Made by a program: the position numbers and the translations under genes. Positions 1-9,147 of a stretch of DNA of 64,000 bases are shown one piece after another. The number at the start of each line of letters is the position of its first letter. The stretch's first letter is position 1. Under the pieces are notes generated by a model. That model made no database searches, was not told the DNA's origin, and saw nothing but the letters and a program-made list of their open reading frames with translations. Source of the stretch: CALINF01 sp039990395 (GTDB lineage: Bacteria; Pseudomonadota; Gammaproteobacteria; Pseudomonadales; Halieaceae); the NCBI GenBank assembly GCA_039990395.1, contig JBDXFZ010000144.1:62001-126000 (forward strand), read 5' to 3'.

Positions 1-359
1 GTTAAGCTGTTTTTAAAGGTTTGTTCAAAGCCGAGAAATTTCAGGATACTCAGATTGACTGATGGATGAAATCGCAATCCGCCTTTATAGGGACCAATAG
101 AGTTATTAAACTGAACACGGTAGCCGCGATTTACCCTGATATTGCCCTCGTCATCTTCCCAAACAACTCGAAAGATCACGGTGCGATCGGGCTCTGTCAT
201 ACGCTCGATGATCCCTGCCTGCCTATAGCGCGGATTCTCAAGGATAAATGGAATGACGGATTCCGCCACCTCATACACGGCCTGATGAAACTCTGTCTCA
301 CCAGGATTGCGCTTTATCAACCCTTCCATGAAACGCTCTAGCGAAAGCTCATCGTACAT
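1..359 (-). CDS. gdhA: NADP-type glutamate dehydrogenase, N-terminal part (cut by window edge)
   Basis: Translating the minus strand from an ATG at 359 gives about 119 residues that run off the window. They include the segments EFHQAVYEVAESVIPF, RVNRGYRVQFNNSIGPYKGG and LRFHPSVN, which are hallmarks of the N-terminal substrate-binding domain of hexameric glutamate dehydrogenases. The GPYKGG stretch contains the conserved glutamate-binding lysine region. The enzyme converts 2-oxoglutarate and ammonia to glutamate in the cytoplasm. A GGAG ribosome-binding site lies about 7 bases before the ATG. The gene starts 19 bases after the autotransporter stop, but the two look functionally unrelated. NADP versus NAD specificity cannot be read here because the nucleotide-binding domain is outside the window; the N-terminus resembles the NADP-dependent 445-450 residue class. 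Confidence 0.9.
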   Translation of the reverse strand, partial: MYDELSLERFMEGLIKRNPGETEFHQAVYEVAESVIPFILENPRYRQAGIIERMTEPDRTVIFRVVWEDDEGNIRVNRGYRVQFNNSIGPYKGGLRFHPSVNLSILKFLGFEQTFKNSL

Positions 360-378
360 ATGTAGACTCCTGCAACTG

Positions 379-3300
379 TTAAAAGGGCTTATCCCAACGC
401 AGCCCTATAGTGAAACCACTCTGCGAGTAATTGTCATAAGAGCTATAAAACTGGTAACTCATGTAGCCCGATACACCCATCACAAACTGGCCTGATAGAT
501 TCAAGCTGGCATCCAGAAAATTGCTATCGACGCCGTCGGTTTCCACAATAATCTGACTACTCTCCAAACTGGATTCAGCAAAGGGGTTGTTGGCGAGCCT
601 TAAACCAATTTGCTCGGCGCCGTCTTCATTTTCATAGACCCAAGTGGCGCGCACGCCGGGAATGAGAACACCAAAGCTGGTGCTGATAGCGTAGTCCAGC
701 TGTCCACCCGCGCTTACGCGTAAAGACTTGTAGTCCTGATCATCAACAAGAAAGCTCCATGCATCCGAACTATTGCCTTGCGCTCGCTCGGTATAACCAT
801 CTATCGAGCCGTCAAGGTAGGTAAGAGAGGCGATGGGGCCAAATCGCCACCCTTCGCGATTGAACATATAGCCTGTGTTCAGTCCCAGGAAGATCTGATC
901 GCCGTCGGTTTTACCTTTTTGTGAGGATTCAAACTGACCACCGACATCCGTGTAACTAATGCGGCGTACGGTATCAAAATCAGACTGTCCGTAATTAAAC
1001 ATGCCATCCAGAAACCAGTGTTCGGTAATCTGCCAGCCTGCATAGGTTGAGAGCGTCCAATTGGATATATCCGACTCCCCTCCATTGCGCGCATAATCGA
1101 CTTCAATCTCACCGAGGCCAAGGGACGCACCTGCGTAAACGGAATCTGTAAAGCGGTAGTCTGCGCCGACTGAGACGTTCCATGCATCAAAGTCGTATCC
1201 CGACTCTCTGGAAGTCTCATCGCGATCACCAAAGTCGAAATCACCCTGCAGGTAGATACCGAGCTTGCCAAAATCTGCAAAGCTATCTTCACTTGCGCCC
1301 ATACCCAGCAAGCCCTTGAACGCAGATTCCAATACGTGTGCCGGCACTATTTGATCGCCAGACCTCAGATTCAGACCCGCAACCGATACACCTTTGCCAC
1401 CGCCTGCATTCACTTGGCCAACACGTTGCTGCGTACCACGAACCTGTGTCATCCCGGATTGGACTGCATTTTGAGTCAGCGATGCCAGCTCTGTTAATGA
1501 TATCTGACCCAGTGCAACACCCGCTTGATCCTGCGACGTGCCGCGATTTTTTAAGCGACTACACGCAGACCGCAGCTGCTGTTGACCGGACGTAAGACCT
1601 TCTTCAACATCCAGCCCGATAAGTTGGGGACAGATCTCATCGATACGCGACCCTAGCGACTGTTCATTTTTACTCAATCCGGGCAAGTCACCCAACTCAT
1701 TGCCAAACTGCTGAACCTCCGAGCAACCGTCATCGTCAACGGGTAGGTCAGGATCGCTGTTGGGGCAGGCGTCATCCTCGTCATTTACACCGTCCCCATC
1801 ACTGTCTTTCTGGCTATCGGCACAACCCTCATCGTCGACATCAGAGCCTGGCTCGGTGCTGGGGCACTGGTCCAAGTCGTTTGTCACACCGTCGCCGTCA
1901 TCATCCAGCTCTGAGTCACTACAGCCGTTTCCATCCACCGACGCTCCAGCCGGTGTTTGAGGGCATTGGTCGTCGGCATTGCTAACACCATCTTCGTCGT
2001 CATCAAGCTGGGAGTCGGAGCAGCCGTCACTATTGGTTGACTCTCCCAGTGGCGTAGCAGGACACTGGTCCACGTCGTTGGTCACGCCGTCGTCATCATC
2101 GTCTAGCTGAGTGTCAGAACAACCATTAGCATCTACAGCCTCTCCAGCAGGTGTTACTGGGCATTGATCCCGCTCGTTGGATACGCCATCCAGATCCTCA
2201 TCCAACTCGGTAGCGGAACAACCCTGAGCATCGACTGGTTCTCCCGCAGGAGTGACAGGGCACTGGTCTACATCATTTGATACGCCGTCTCCATCATCGT
2301 CTAGTTGCGAGGCTGAGCAACCGTTACCATCTGCGGCTTCACCTGCTGGCGTGGCCGGACACTGATCGACATCGTTGAATACGCCGTCATTATCGTCGTC
2401 AAGCTGCGAGGCTGAGCAGCCCTGACTATCTACCGGTTCTCCAGCTGGTGTAGCGGGGCACACGTCGTCTGGATTTAATACCCCGTCTCCATCTCCATCC
2501 ACCTCGCTATTCGAGCAACCCTGAGCATCAACGGCTTCGCCTTCAGGTGTATTGGGGCATTGGTCTATATCGTTCGATACACCATCACCATCATCATCCA
2601 GTTGAGAGGCTGAGCAACCATTGCCATCTACGGTTTCACCCGCTGGCGTGTCCGCGCACTGATCGGCATCGTTGAATACGCCGTCACTATCATCATCAAG
2701 CTGTGAGGCTGAGCAGCCATTGCCATCTACGGTTTCACCCGCTGGCGTGGACGGACACTGGTCGTCTGGGTTTAAGACGCCATCGAGATCTTCATCTAGC
2801 TCCGTCGTGGAACATCCCTGTGCATCAACTTCCTCACCCTCAGGTGTATTGGGACAAAGGTCTAACGCGTCGGACACACCATCATTATCGCCATCTAGCT
2901 GAGTTTCAGAGCACCCCACCGAGTCTACGGGTTCATTCGCAGGTGTCATCAAACACTGATCTGTGTTGTCGTCTCCGACCCCGTCATTATCACCATCGAG
3001 CTCAAACTGCGCGCTTACAGAAACAATGCCTGCCGCTACCGTACAGCTAGCGTCCGTCCCACAGCTCGCTGCCCCACTCCAACCTGAAAATATCGAGGCC
3101 TGACCAGGTGCAGCGTTCAATGTAATCGAAGAAGCGCTACCGAAAGGCACATCGCAAGGAAACCCCTCACACGGGATACCGGAAACTGACCCTACTCCTG
3201 ATCCGCCTAACGCAACCGTCAGCCTTTGCTCGTCAAAAACAGCTGTGACAAAAAGATTATCAGGTGGAGCCGATGGATCTTCGGGAAAACCCGGTACTGA

Positions 3301-3606
3301 CACAGAGCATGTTGAATTTGCGCCAGACGCCAAACAATCACCCCCCCAACTGTTTAACTGCCAACCAATCTCAGGCGTTGCGCTTAGAACCAGATCTAGA
3401 GGCGTAACCGAATCGTTATATTGAAAACAATCATCTATCTCGCCCCCGGATTGGTCGCAATTGATAGCCCCCGGTTGACTCGTTATCTCGCCTAGACCGG
3501 TGAAACTCACTGACAGCTCTTGGGCCATGGCAATATTGGCGACAAAAAAGCTTATCAACACCCCAGCAATCTGTAGTGATCTTGAAAAAATATTAGGCAA
3601 CCTCAA
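379..3606 (-). CDS. Thrombospondin type 3 repeat autotransporter-like outer membrane protein
   Basis: A 1075-residue protein. Residues 1-28 form a signal peptide ending in ANIAMA. Residues about 30-200 hold two Gly/Trp/Cys modules (GWQLNSWGGDC, FSGWSGAASCG) resembling divergent InlB-type B repeats. Residues about 204-633 hold 13 tandem units of about 33 residues with the pattern D-x-D-x-DGV-x-ND-x-DQCP-x-TP-x-GE-x-VD-x-x-GCS, which are calcium-binding thrombospondin type 3 repeats. After a linker, residues about 790-1075 look like an autotransporter beta-barrel: alternating aromatic strands, a GLRW stretch and a C-terminal Phe. The expected role is a calcium-stiffened stalk displayed at the cell surface and anchored by the barrel; the ligand is unknown. 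The gene sits directly downstream of the caspase-like lipoprotein gene on the same strand. Confidence 0.82.
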   Translation of the reverse strand: MRLPNIFSRSLQIAGVLISFFVANIAMAQELSVSFTGLGEITSQPGAINCDQSGGEIDDCFQYNDSVTPLDLVLSATPEIGWQLNSWGGDCLASGANSTCSVSVPGFPEDPSAPPDNLFVTAVFDEQRLTVALGGSGVGSVSGIPCEGFPCDVPFGSASSITLNAAPGQASIFSGWSGAASCGTDASCTVAAGIVSVSAQFELDGDNDGVGDDNTDQCLMTPANEPVDSVGCSETQLDGDNDGVSDALDLCPNTPEGEEVDAQGCSTTELDEDLDGVLNPDDQCPSTPAGETVDGNGCSASQLDDDSDGVFNDADQCADTPAGETVDGNGCSASQLDDDGDGVSNDIDQCPNTPEGEAVDAQGCSNSEVDGDGDGVLNPDDVCPATPAGEPVDSQGCSASQLDDDNDGVFNDVDQCPATPAGEAADGNGCSASQLDDDGDGVSNDVDQCPVTPAGEPVDAQGCSATELDEDLDGVSNERDQCPVTPAGEAVDANGCSDTQLDDDDDGVTNDVDQCPATPLGESTNSDGCSDSQLDDDEDGVSNADDQCPQTPAGASVDGNGCSDSELDDDGDGVTNDLDQCPSTEPGSDVDDEGCADSQKDSDGDGVNDEDDACPNSDPDLPVDDDGCSEVQQFGNELGDLPGLSKNEQSLGSRIDEICPQLIGLDVEEGLTSGQQQLRSACSRLKNRGTSQDQAGVALGQISLTELASLTQNAVQSGMTQVRGTQQRVGQVNAGGGKGVSVAGLNLRSGDQIVPAHVLESAFKGLLGMGASEDSFADFGKLGIYLQGDFDFGDRDETSRESGYDFDAWNVSVGADYRFTDSVYAGASLGLGEIEVDYARNGGESDISNWTLSTYAGWQITEHWFLDGMFNYGQSDFDTVRRISYTDVGGQFESSQKGKTDGDQIFLGLNTGYMFNREGWRFGPIASLTYLDGSIDGYTERAQGNSSDAWSFLVDDQDYKSLRVSAGGQLDYAISTSFGVLIPGVRATWVYENEDGAEQIGLRLANNPFAESSLESSQIIVETDGVDSNFLDASLNLSGQFVMGVSGYMSYQFYSSYDNYSQSGFTIGLRWDKPF
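1710..2997 (-). repeat. Thirteen tandem ~99-bp coding repeats (TSP3 units)
   Basis: Within the autotransporter gene, 13 consecutive units of about 99 bases (33 codons; the first has 34) each encode one acidic calcium-binding module with two conserved cysteines. Several units share long near-identical stretches, for example those encoding ETVDGNGCSASQLDDD. Recent duplication or gene conversion is therefore likely, and copy number could vary by slippage or recombination between strains. The repeats explain several spurious Ser/Pro-rich reading frames on the plus strand. Confidence 0.9.
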
Positions 3607-3669
3607 ATTCCTCTACACACAAATAAGCAACGCAGTAACTGTAAAACCAAAGAATGCATAGACGGCGCC

Positions 3670-5220
3670 CTATCTGGAAACGAAGAAAAAGTCTCCCACC
3701 TCGTCACCCGCCCGCTTTATTGCTTTGAATTGCGGATTAAGGTCTGGCTGACGACTCTCGAGTGCATCCATTACATTTAGATACAGTGCCGGCGCTGTCA
3801 GCACCGATTTATTATTCACCAGCGCATCGATAAATGCGTCTGCAAACACCGAGGAATTGACGTTCCCGGTTTGTGGCAAGGGTGCATCCGTTCCAGAGGT
3901 AAAAAGTAAGCGTGAGCGATTTGGAAACCGGAGAGAGACATAGGCTTCGCTCTTGAGTTGCGCGGGATCGCTCGTCAACAAAAACGCTGGGTTATCTGCA
4001 AGCAAGCCGGCAAAAGCCGAGTCGGCAACCACAATGATACGTTTAGCCTGTAGGCGCGCCAGATGCCCGCTGACCTGCTCAGTGGGAACCCAATAGGTAT
4101 CGTTAGGCGGCAGCTGCGCATTTACCGGCAGCCAATATCCTACATCCAAAGAGCCGCTGCGCCGGCTATTACCGTGGCCGGAATAGTAGATAAATAGATT
4201 GTCTTCGGGCTTGAGCACATCGTTCAATTGATTCAAGGCTTGCAGTAACGAGGCGTCGTCGCCATTGGTTACTGTTTTTACATTGAATCCGTACTGCTGC
4301 TCGAGAACCTTGGCCAAGCGACCAACATCTGAAACAGGTGTGTCGAGGTGACTGAGAAATTGATAGTCGTTGTTGCCGATCATTAATGCGTAGTAACGGC
4401 CGAAGTTGCGCCCATCTGCTGTTACTTCCTTGGCAGCGGTAGACGTTTGCTGAACACTAGCGGCCACCTGTTGAGTCACGTCCGTTTTGGCGCTTGAGGA
4501 ACCCTTGGCGGCCATTCGTTGCTGGGCCTGCTGAGCAGCCTCGGCTTCAGCACGAGCGACTTTGGCTTCAATTTGCGCCGCCTCGGCTTCTGCCTTGGCG
4601 ATCGAGGCCTCAGTTTTTGCGGCGTCAACCTCGTTGGCCAGCTTTGCATTGACCTCTGCCTGCGCCAATAAGGCGCCCTCGGCCTCTGACCGATAGGTCA
4701 ATTCATCTTCAGAGATCCCCCAGGCCTGGCGGTAATAGTTAAGTGCGGCAACCTTGTCCTCGGGAACACCTCTGCCCATCTCGTATAAGGTACCGAGATT
4801 AAACAAAGCACCCTTATGGCCTTGATCAGCGGCCTTTTTGTACCACAGCAGAGCAACTTCATAATTGGGCTGTGTGCCTAGACCCTGCTCGAAAATCTCT
4901 CCGACGGTATTCTGTGCCTCGGCATCCCCACCTTCTGCCTCGGGTAGCCAAATCTTAAGTGCTGTTTTGTAATCAGCTCTATCGTAGGCGACGTACTCTC
5001 CACCTCTCACCCTGCAGTCAACGGCAGTGGTACGCACAGGGCGTCTTGGAGTCATGTAGGTGGTAGAGCCCAACTGCCTCAATTGCCCCGGTAGCAGGCA
5101 ATCGACTATGTAGAGGTCTTTGACTTTAGCGTCGGCGGGAACGTCGGGCGCATTATTGGGGCTAGCACAGGCAGTCAACAGCGCTGACGTGGCCAGTAAT
5201 CGGATACTAAGCTTAATCAC
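3670..5220 (-). CDS. Lipoprotein with Sel1 repeats and a Cys-less caspase-like domain
   Basis: A 516-residue protein. The N-terminus has a lipoprotein signal with lipobox LTAC (Cys18). Residues about 80-165 carry Sel1/TPR-type repeats (DAEAQNTVGEIFEQGLG, KGALFNLGTLYEMGRGV). Residues about 180-235 form an Ala/Glu-rich coiled coil. Residues 275-515 match the caspase p20 (peptidase C14) fold, with YYALMIGNNDY and the His motif YYSGHG (His349). The motif that normally carries the catalytic Cys, DSCxSG, reads DSAFAG, so residue 402 is Ala (codon GCT). Proteolysis by the usual dyad is therefore unlikely, and a binding or scaffolding role is more probable. It lies upstream of the autotransporter gene, 63 bases away on the same strand, so the two may be co-transcribed. 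It is probably anchored in a membrane facing the periplasm. Confidence 0.83.
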   Translation of the reverse strand: MIKLSIRLLATSALLTACASPNNAPDVPADAKVKDLYIVDCLLPGQLRQLGSTTYMTPRRPVRTTAVDCRVRGGEYVAYDRADYKTALKIWLPEAEGGDAEAQNTVGEIFEQGLGTQPNYEVALLWYKKAADQGHKGALFNLGTLYEMGRGVPEDKVAALNYYRQAWGISEDELTYRSEAEGALLAQAEVNAKLANEVDAAKTEASIAKAEAEAAQIEAKVARAEAEAAQQAQQRMAAKGSSSAKTDVTQQVAASVQQTSTAAKEVTADGRNFGRYYALMIGNNDYQFLSHLDTPVSDVGRLAKVLEQQYGFNVKTVTNGDDASLLQALNQLNDVLKPEDNLFIYYSGHGNSRRSGSLDVGYWLPVNAQLPPNDTYWVPTEQVSGHLARLQAKRIIVVADSAFAGLLADNPAFLLTSDPAQLKSEAYVSLRFPNRSRLLFTSGTDAPLPQTGNVNSSVFADAFIDALVNNKSVLTAPALYLNVMDALESRQPDLNPQFKAIKRAGDEVGDFFFVSR

Positions 5221-5264
5221 TTTTCCCCCAACTTAGCTGACCCACCCGCTATACTTCGGCTAAA

Positions 5265-6122
5265 ATGGTGAGACAACATATCAAAGTCCTTTTCCATAAA
5301 AGTAGTTCATATTTTCGTGTGGAGCAAACCATTAAGCACCTGCACGGCATTATTTTTGTCTTCCTGATCACATCTTGTGCATCAACACCAAGTTTGCGCG
5401 ACATATCGCTGCAGTACGATTTGTTGTGGGCCCCAGTTGAGACCAGCGGATTTACACTGCATGCCATTGCAAAGCCACTAGCCAAACCGGTAGATGATCT
5501 TCACATTTATATCGGCGGAGACGGCACGCCCTGGCAAGACAATAAGCCCACCGCAAACCCAACAGGCCGTCGCAATCTCACCATAGATCTATTACTTGCA
5601 GACTCTACACCTGCGATCTACCTGACCCGCCCTTGCTATCAGCTCATACACATGCCGCCTGAATGTCACTCCGAGCTATGGACATCGGCACGCTACTCCG
5701 AGCCTGTAGTCCTTGCCATGGCAGATGCAATCACACAACTGGTAGACAAATGGAATCCCGACAGCTTTACGCTGATTGGGTACAGTGGCGGCGGCGTATT
5801 GGCTCTGCTGGCGGCCGCCCAAATTGAGCCGCAGCCTAGGGTAATAACAGTTGCCAGCAACCTGGATACAAAAGCCTGGACCGAGTTTCATGGGCATCTG
5901 CCATTGTCTGAATCATCAAACCCGCTTCTTGCGATACACAAAAGCGGCGGGGCAGGCCACACCCATTTGATTGGGGGAAAGGACAAGGTCGTCCCCCCGT
6001 CCACTGTTGAGAGCTACCGCTCAGCGCATCCGCTGGCGACATACCGATACTTCGAAGATTTCGACCACCAATGCTGCTGGGCGGCGCATTGGCGTGAGAT
6101 TTTGCGAGAGTCGACTCTATGA
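5265..6122 (+). CDS. Alpha/beta hydrolase, probable lipoprotein
   Basis: A 285-residue protein with nucleophile-elbow motif IGYSGGG (G-x-S-x-G), a late Asp-containing stretch GGKDKVVPP and a late His in FEDFDHQCCW. This arrangement fits an alpha/beta hydrolase with a Ser-Asp-His triad. Residues around 28-38 (IIFVFLITSC) look like a lipoprotein signal with the Cys as lipid site. A GTG at 5319 would give a shorter and more typical signal peptide, so the true start is uncertain; neither start has a convincing ribosome-binding site. The substrate cannot be told. The gene lies between, and opposite to, the caspase-like and kinase genes. Confidence 0.7.
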   Translation: MVRQHIKVLFHKSSSYFRVEQTIKHLHGIIFVFLITSCASTPSLRDISLQYDLLWAPVETSGFTLHAIAKPLAKPVDDLHIYIGGDGTPWQDNKPTANPTGRRNLTIDLLLADSTPAIYLTRPCYQLIHMPPECHSELWTSARYSEPVVLAMADAITQLVDKWNPDSFTLIGYSGGGVLALLAAAQIEPQPRVITVASNLDTKAWTEFHGHLPLSESSNPLLAIHKSGGAGHTHLIGGKDKVVPPSTVESYRSAHPLATYRYFEDFDHQCCWAAHWREILRESTL

Positions 6123-6161
6123 GTGTTTCACACTGACCTAGCCGATAATATCTGAATGCAA

Positions 6162-7616
6162 TTATTGCCCGAGATCTATTTCGATCCTGGCTTTCAGGTC
6201 ATTCAAAGCGACGTGATTTGCCAAGTATTCATTCGCGCTGAATGACTGAATAAGCGTTAGCAGATACTCCTTTTGCCGCTCACTCGTCATACGCGGCGCG
6301 GCAGTGAGGAGGTATTCGGCCAGCTGTTCCAGCCCAGCTTCAGCGTCGGCGTTGCGAGGATGCAACTCATAGGCAGCCAGATAGTAGCGAGAAGCGCCAT
6401 CCCAATCCTGTATTGCAGCTGACTTTTCACCCAAATCCATGGCGTTGTTAAACTCCGCCTGCTCAACTGCGGGTAGCTCTGCAAAAGGTATTGCCGGGCC
6501 TTCCGTCTGGGTTGACTGATACCCAAAGTAAGCCGAACTAATCGCGAGAACCAATACGGCAACGGCCAACACCCGATTACGAATGGGAGTACCTTGGTAC
6601 TCTCGCAAAAACTTCTCGGCAGACTCTGTGCGCGACTCGCGTTTGAGTGCAATAGCACGTTCAATCGCCTTCCACTGATGCCGCTTTATCTCCTTGATGG
6701 GCTCAGCGATCAATCCGCTCTTGAATGCCTCTTCAGCCGTTTTCCCATCGTAGGGATGATTGCCGGTGTAAAGCTGATAGGCGACCAAACCCAGGGCGTA
6801 TACGTCGTCCGATGGCTGAGGGTCGTGCCCACCTTCGAGCATCTCCAGCGACGCATACCGCAATGTGAGCGCACCCAGGTCTCCCGCATCGAAGCTATCG
6901 CTTTGAGTCGCGCTGTCGACGATTCGTGCGATGCCGAAATCCAGCACCTTGACCCTGCCTTCATTTGTCACGAAGACATTGTCAGGCTTGAAATCCGAAT
7001 GCACTACGCCATGCTGGTGGGCATAGGCTAACCCGTCGGCCATTTGTTCAATGAGTGCCGAAATGGTTGGCTTAAGATCTTCGGCAAACTCCAGCGACTT
7101 CCACTTGGATAGCGGCGCACCGTCAAGCAATTCCATCGTCATATAGACGCGGTCGCCATCACGATCAAAATCGTAAACTGTTAGAATATTCGGGTGAGCC
7201 AGCTGCTGGGATTTTTTGGCTTCGCGTTGAAGGCTGATGAGCGCCATGGGATGACGACTAAAATCTTCACCCAGAAACTTGATCGCCAAATAGGGATTGT
7301 CGTCGTTTGCCTCTTCCTTGCGCAAATCGCGGGCTTTATAAATCTGCCCCTGACCACCCCGACCCAAACGCTCCTCGAGTACAAACCGATCTTTGATCAC
7401 AAACTCGTTTGAGCTTGCCTGCCGAGAACCGCTTTGCTCTGAGGCTGGTGAATCACCGATCTTGGTGACTTCGCCGAGATCGACCACCAACTCTGTGCCA
7501 GGCTCAGTTAGCAAACCTGAGGGGTCTTCAGCGAACTCGGTAGGATTCACCTGAGTAAGATCCTCTTCGATCTCCTCTCCCGTTTTTTCGTCCGGCAAAT
7601 CTTTTGAGTCTTTCAT
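6162..7616 (-). CDS. Membrane-anchored Ser/Thr protein kinase
   Basis: A 484-residue protein. An acidic N-terminal tail of about 75 residues precedes a Hanks-type kinase domain: glycine loop LGRGGQGQIYKA (about 84-95), ATP-binding Lys in AIKF (113), catalytic loop HSDFKPDN (206-213) and DFG (226-228). The catalytic loop has HSD rather than HRD, so this is a non-RD kinase. A single transmembrane helix follows at about 347-365. The C-terminal 110 residues are helical and TPR-like (YYLAAYELHPRNADAEAGL), probably a periplasmic sensing or binding part. It lies downstream of radA by 45 bases on the same strand. The neighbouring surface and caspase-like proteins are possible partners, but this rests only on proximity. 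Confidence 0.88.
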   Translation of the reverse strand: MKDSKDLPDEKTGEEIEEDLTQVNPTEFAEDPSGLLTEPGTELVVDLGEVTKIGDSPASEQSGSRQASSNEFVIKDRFVLEERLGRGGQGQIYKARDLRKEEANDDNPYLAIKFLGEDFSRHPMALISLQREAKKSQQLAHPNILTVYDFDRDGDRVYMTMELLDGAPLSKWKSLEFAEDLKPTISALIEQMADGLAYAHQHGVVHSDFKPDNVFVTNEGRVKVLDFGIARIVDSATQSDSFDAGDLGALTLRYASLEMLEGGHDPQPSDDVYALGLVAYQLYTGNHPYDGKTAEEAFKSGLIAEPIKEIKRHQWKAIERAIALKRESRTESAEKFLREYQGTPIRNRVLAVAVLVLAISSAYFGYQSTQTEGPAIPFAELPAVEQAEFNNAMDLGEKSAAIQDWDGASRYYLAAYELHPRNADAEAGLEQLAEYLLTAAPRMTSERQKEYLLTLIQSFSANEYLANHVALNDLKARIEIDLGQ

Positions 7617-7661
7617 ACGCCCTTTTTAGACCAGCTTATAGAATTGCACAACCAGAAAAGA

Positions 7662-9044
7662 TTACTCAACCGCCGCCAGGGCCTCAGATAATTTCGATAC
7701 CGCGGTTACCTGCATACCCTCGATTTTGCCTTTAGGCGCATTTCCTCTGGGTATTATCGCGCGCTTGAAGCCGTGTTTAGCCGCCTCTGACAGTCGCTCT
7801 TGACCACTGGGCACAGGGCGAATCTCACCAGACAAGCCCACCTCACCAAAAATCACCATATCTCGGGGCAACTGTCGATCGCGAAAGCTGGACACAATAG
7901 CCAACAGCAATGCCAGGTCGGCACTGGTCTCCAGTACCTTAACGCCGCCCACTACGTTCGCAAACACATCCTGATCACCCACCTGCAAGCCGCCGTGACG
8001 ATGTAAAACCGCCAGCAACATGGCCAGGCGGTTCTGCTCCAGACCCACTGCTACCCGTCTGGGGTTGCCCAGTTGGCTATCGTCTACCAACGCCTGTATT
8101 TCTACCAGTAGTGGTCGAGTGCCCTCCCAGACCACCATCACTGCTGAGCCCGATGCAGGGTCATCACTGCGGTCAAGAAAAATGGCTGAGGGATTTTTAA
8201 CCTCGCGCATGCCTCGGTCAGTCATGGCAAAAATACCCAGCTCATTGACCGCGCCAAACCGGTTTTTCTGTCCTCGCAATGTCCTGAAGCGGGAGTCGTC
8301 GCTACCCTCAAGCAAAATGGAGCAGTCGATCATATGTTCAAGTACCTTGGGGCCTGCGAGGCTACCATCTTTGGTGACGTGGCCAACCAGAAACAGCACC
8401 ATGCCTGTTTGTTTAGCATATCGCGTGAGATAGGCTGCGCATTCGCGCACCTGAGAGACACTACCGGGGGCCGAGGCTATCTCGTCGGTATGAACAACCT
8501 GAATTGAGTCGACCACAAGCACCTTGGGCTTGTATTCCTCAGCCGCCGCCACAATTGCCTCTACATTGGTCTCGGACATTAGCCGAAGTCGATCTGCTGG
8601 CAGAGCCAGGCGCTGTCCTCGCATAGCAATCTGCTGCAGCGACTCTTCGCCCGTGATGTACAGAGCTTCCATGGTCTGCGCCAAATGACACATTGTTTGG
8701 AGCAGCAACGTACTCTTGCCCGCTCCGGGGTTACCGCCGATAAGAATGGCCGAGCCCGGTACCAGACCGCCGCCCAGCACGCGGTCGAACTCCTCTGCCC
8801 CGCTCGTAAAGCGAGGCAAATCTTCAAAATTGATATCTTGTAGAACCTGCGCCTGCGCCAATTTACCTGCAAACCCTGCCCGATTAGCGCCCGCTCCTGC
8901 CCCAGCTCTACCGGAACCCTTGGCGGGTCCGAGTCTGATTTCGGTCAGCGTATTCCAAGCACCGCAATCGTTACATTGGCCCTGCCACTTACTGTAATCT
9001 GAGCCACAATCGTTGCACACGAAGGCTGTTTTCTGCTTTGCCAT
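7662..9044 (-). CDS. radA: DNA repair protein RadA (Sms)
   Basis: A branch-migration ATPase in recombinational repair. From the ATG at 9044 the protein is 460 residues, the usual RadA length. It starts with a C4 zinc finger (CNDCG...CNDCGAW), then a RecA-like core with Walker A GGNPGAGKST and the RadA signature KNRFG, then a Lon-protease-like C-terminal domain. A longer frame reaching 9092 exists, but the ATG at 9044 has an AGGGA ribosome-binding site at good spacing and begins with the canonical MAKQKTAFVC. It is divergent from the dnaT-like gene. Confidence 0.96.
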   Translation of the reverse strand: MAKQKTAFVCNDCGSDYSKWQGQCNDCGAWNTLTEIRLGPAKGSGRAGAGAGANRAGFAGKLAQAQVLQDINFEDLPRFTSGAEEFDRVLGGGLVPGSAILIGGNPGAGKSTLLLQTMCHLAQTMEALYITGEESLQQIAMRGQRLALPADRLRLMSETNVEAIVAAAEEYKPKVLVVDSIQVVHTDEIASAPGSVSQVRECAAYLTRYAKQTGMVLFLVGHVTKDGSLAGPKVLEHMIDCSILLEGSDDSRFRTLRGQKNRFGAVNELGIFAMTDRGMREVKNPSAIFLDRSDDPASGSAVMVVWEGTRPLLVEIQALVDDSQLGNPRRVAVGLEQNRLAMLLAVLHRHGGLQVGDQDVFANVVGGVKVLETSADLALLLAIVSSFRDRQLPRDMVIFGEVGLSGEIRPVPSGQERLSEAAKHGFKRAIIPRGNAPKGKIEGMQVTAVSKLSEALAAVE

Positions 9045-9147
9045 TCCAATCCCTGATGAATTTTTCTTTAACTGCTGTTCGTCCCGCGGCAAGCTGGGTA
9101 TCCTAGCAGACTTCGTTGTGTACTCGTTGCACCTTTACGGTCATATC

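Noticed and set aside
66..341. Plus-strand open frame of 91 codons at the window start
   Set aside because: The minus strand of the same bases encodes a clear glutamate dehydrogenase N-terminus, so the plus frame is a shadow.
1710..2997. Regularly spaced ~99-base repeats that might be taken for a CRISPR array
   Set aside because: There are no unique spacers; the repeats are continuous in-frame TSP3 coding units.
1760..3050. Ser/Pro-rich plus-strand frames over the repeat region
   Set aside because: They are antisense to the Asp-rich TSP3 repeats and have no start signals or family features.
9013..9147. Upstream extension of the dnaT-like frame
   Set aside because: It overlaps the radA start region and its residues are not DnaT-like; the ATG at 9148 starts the recognisable domain.
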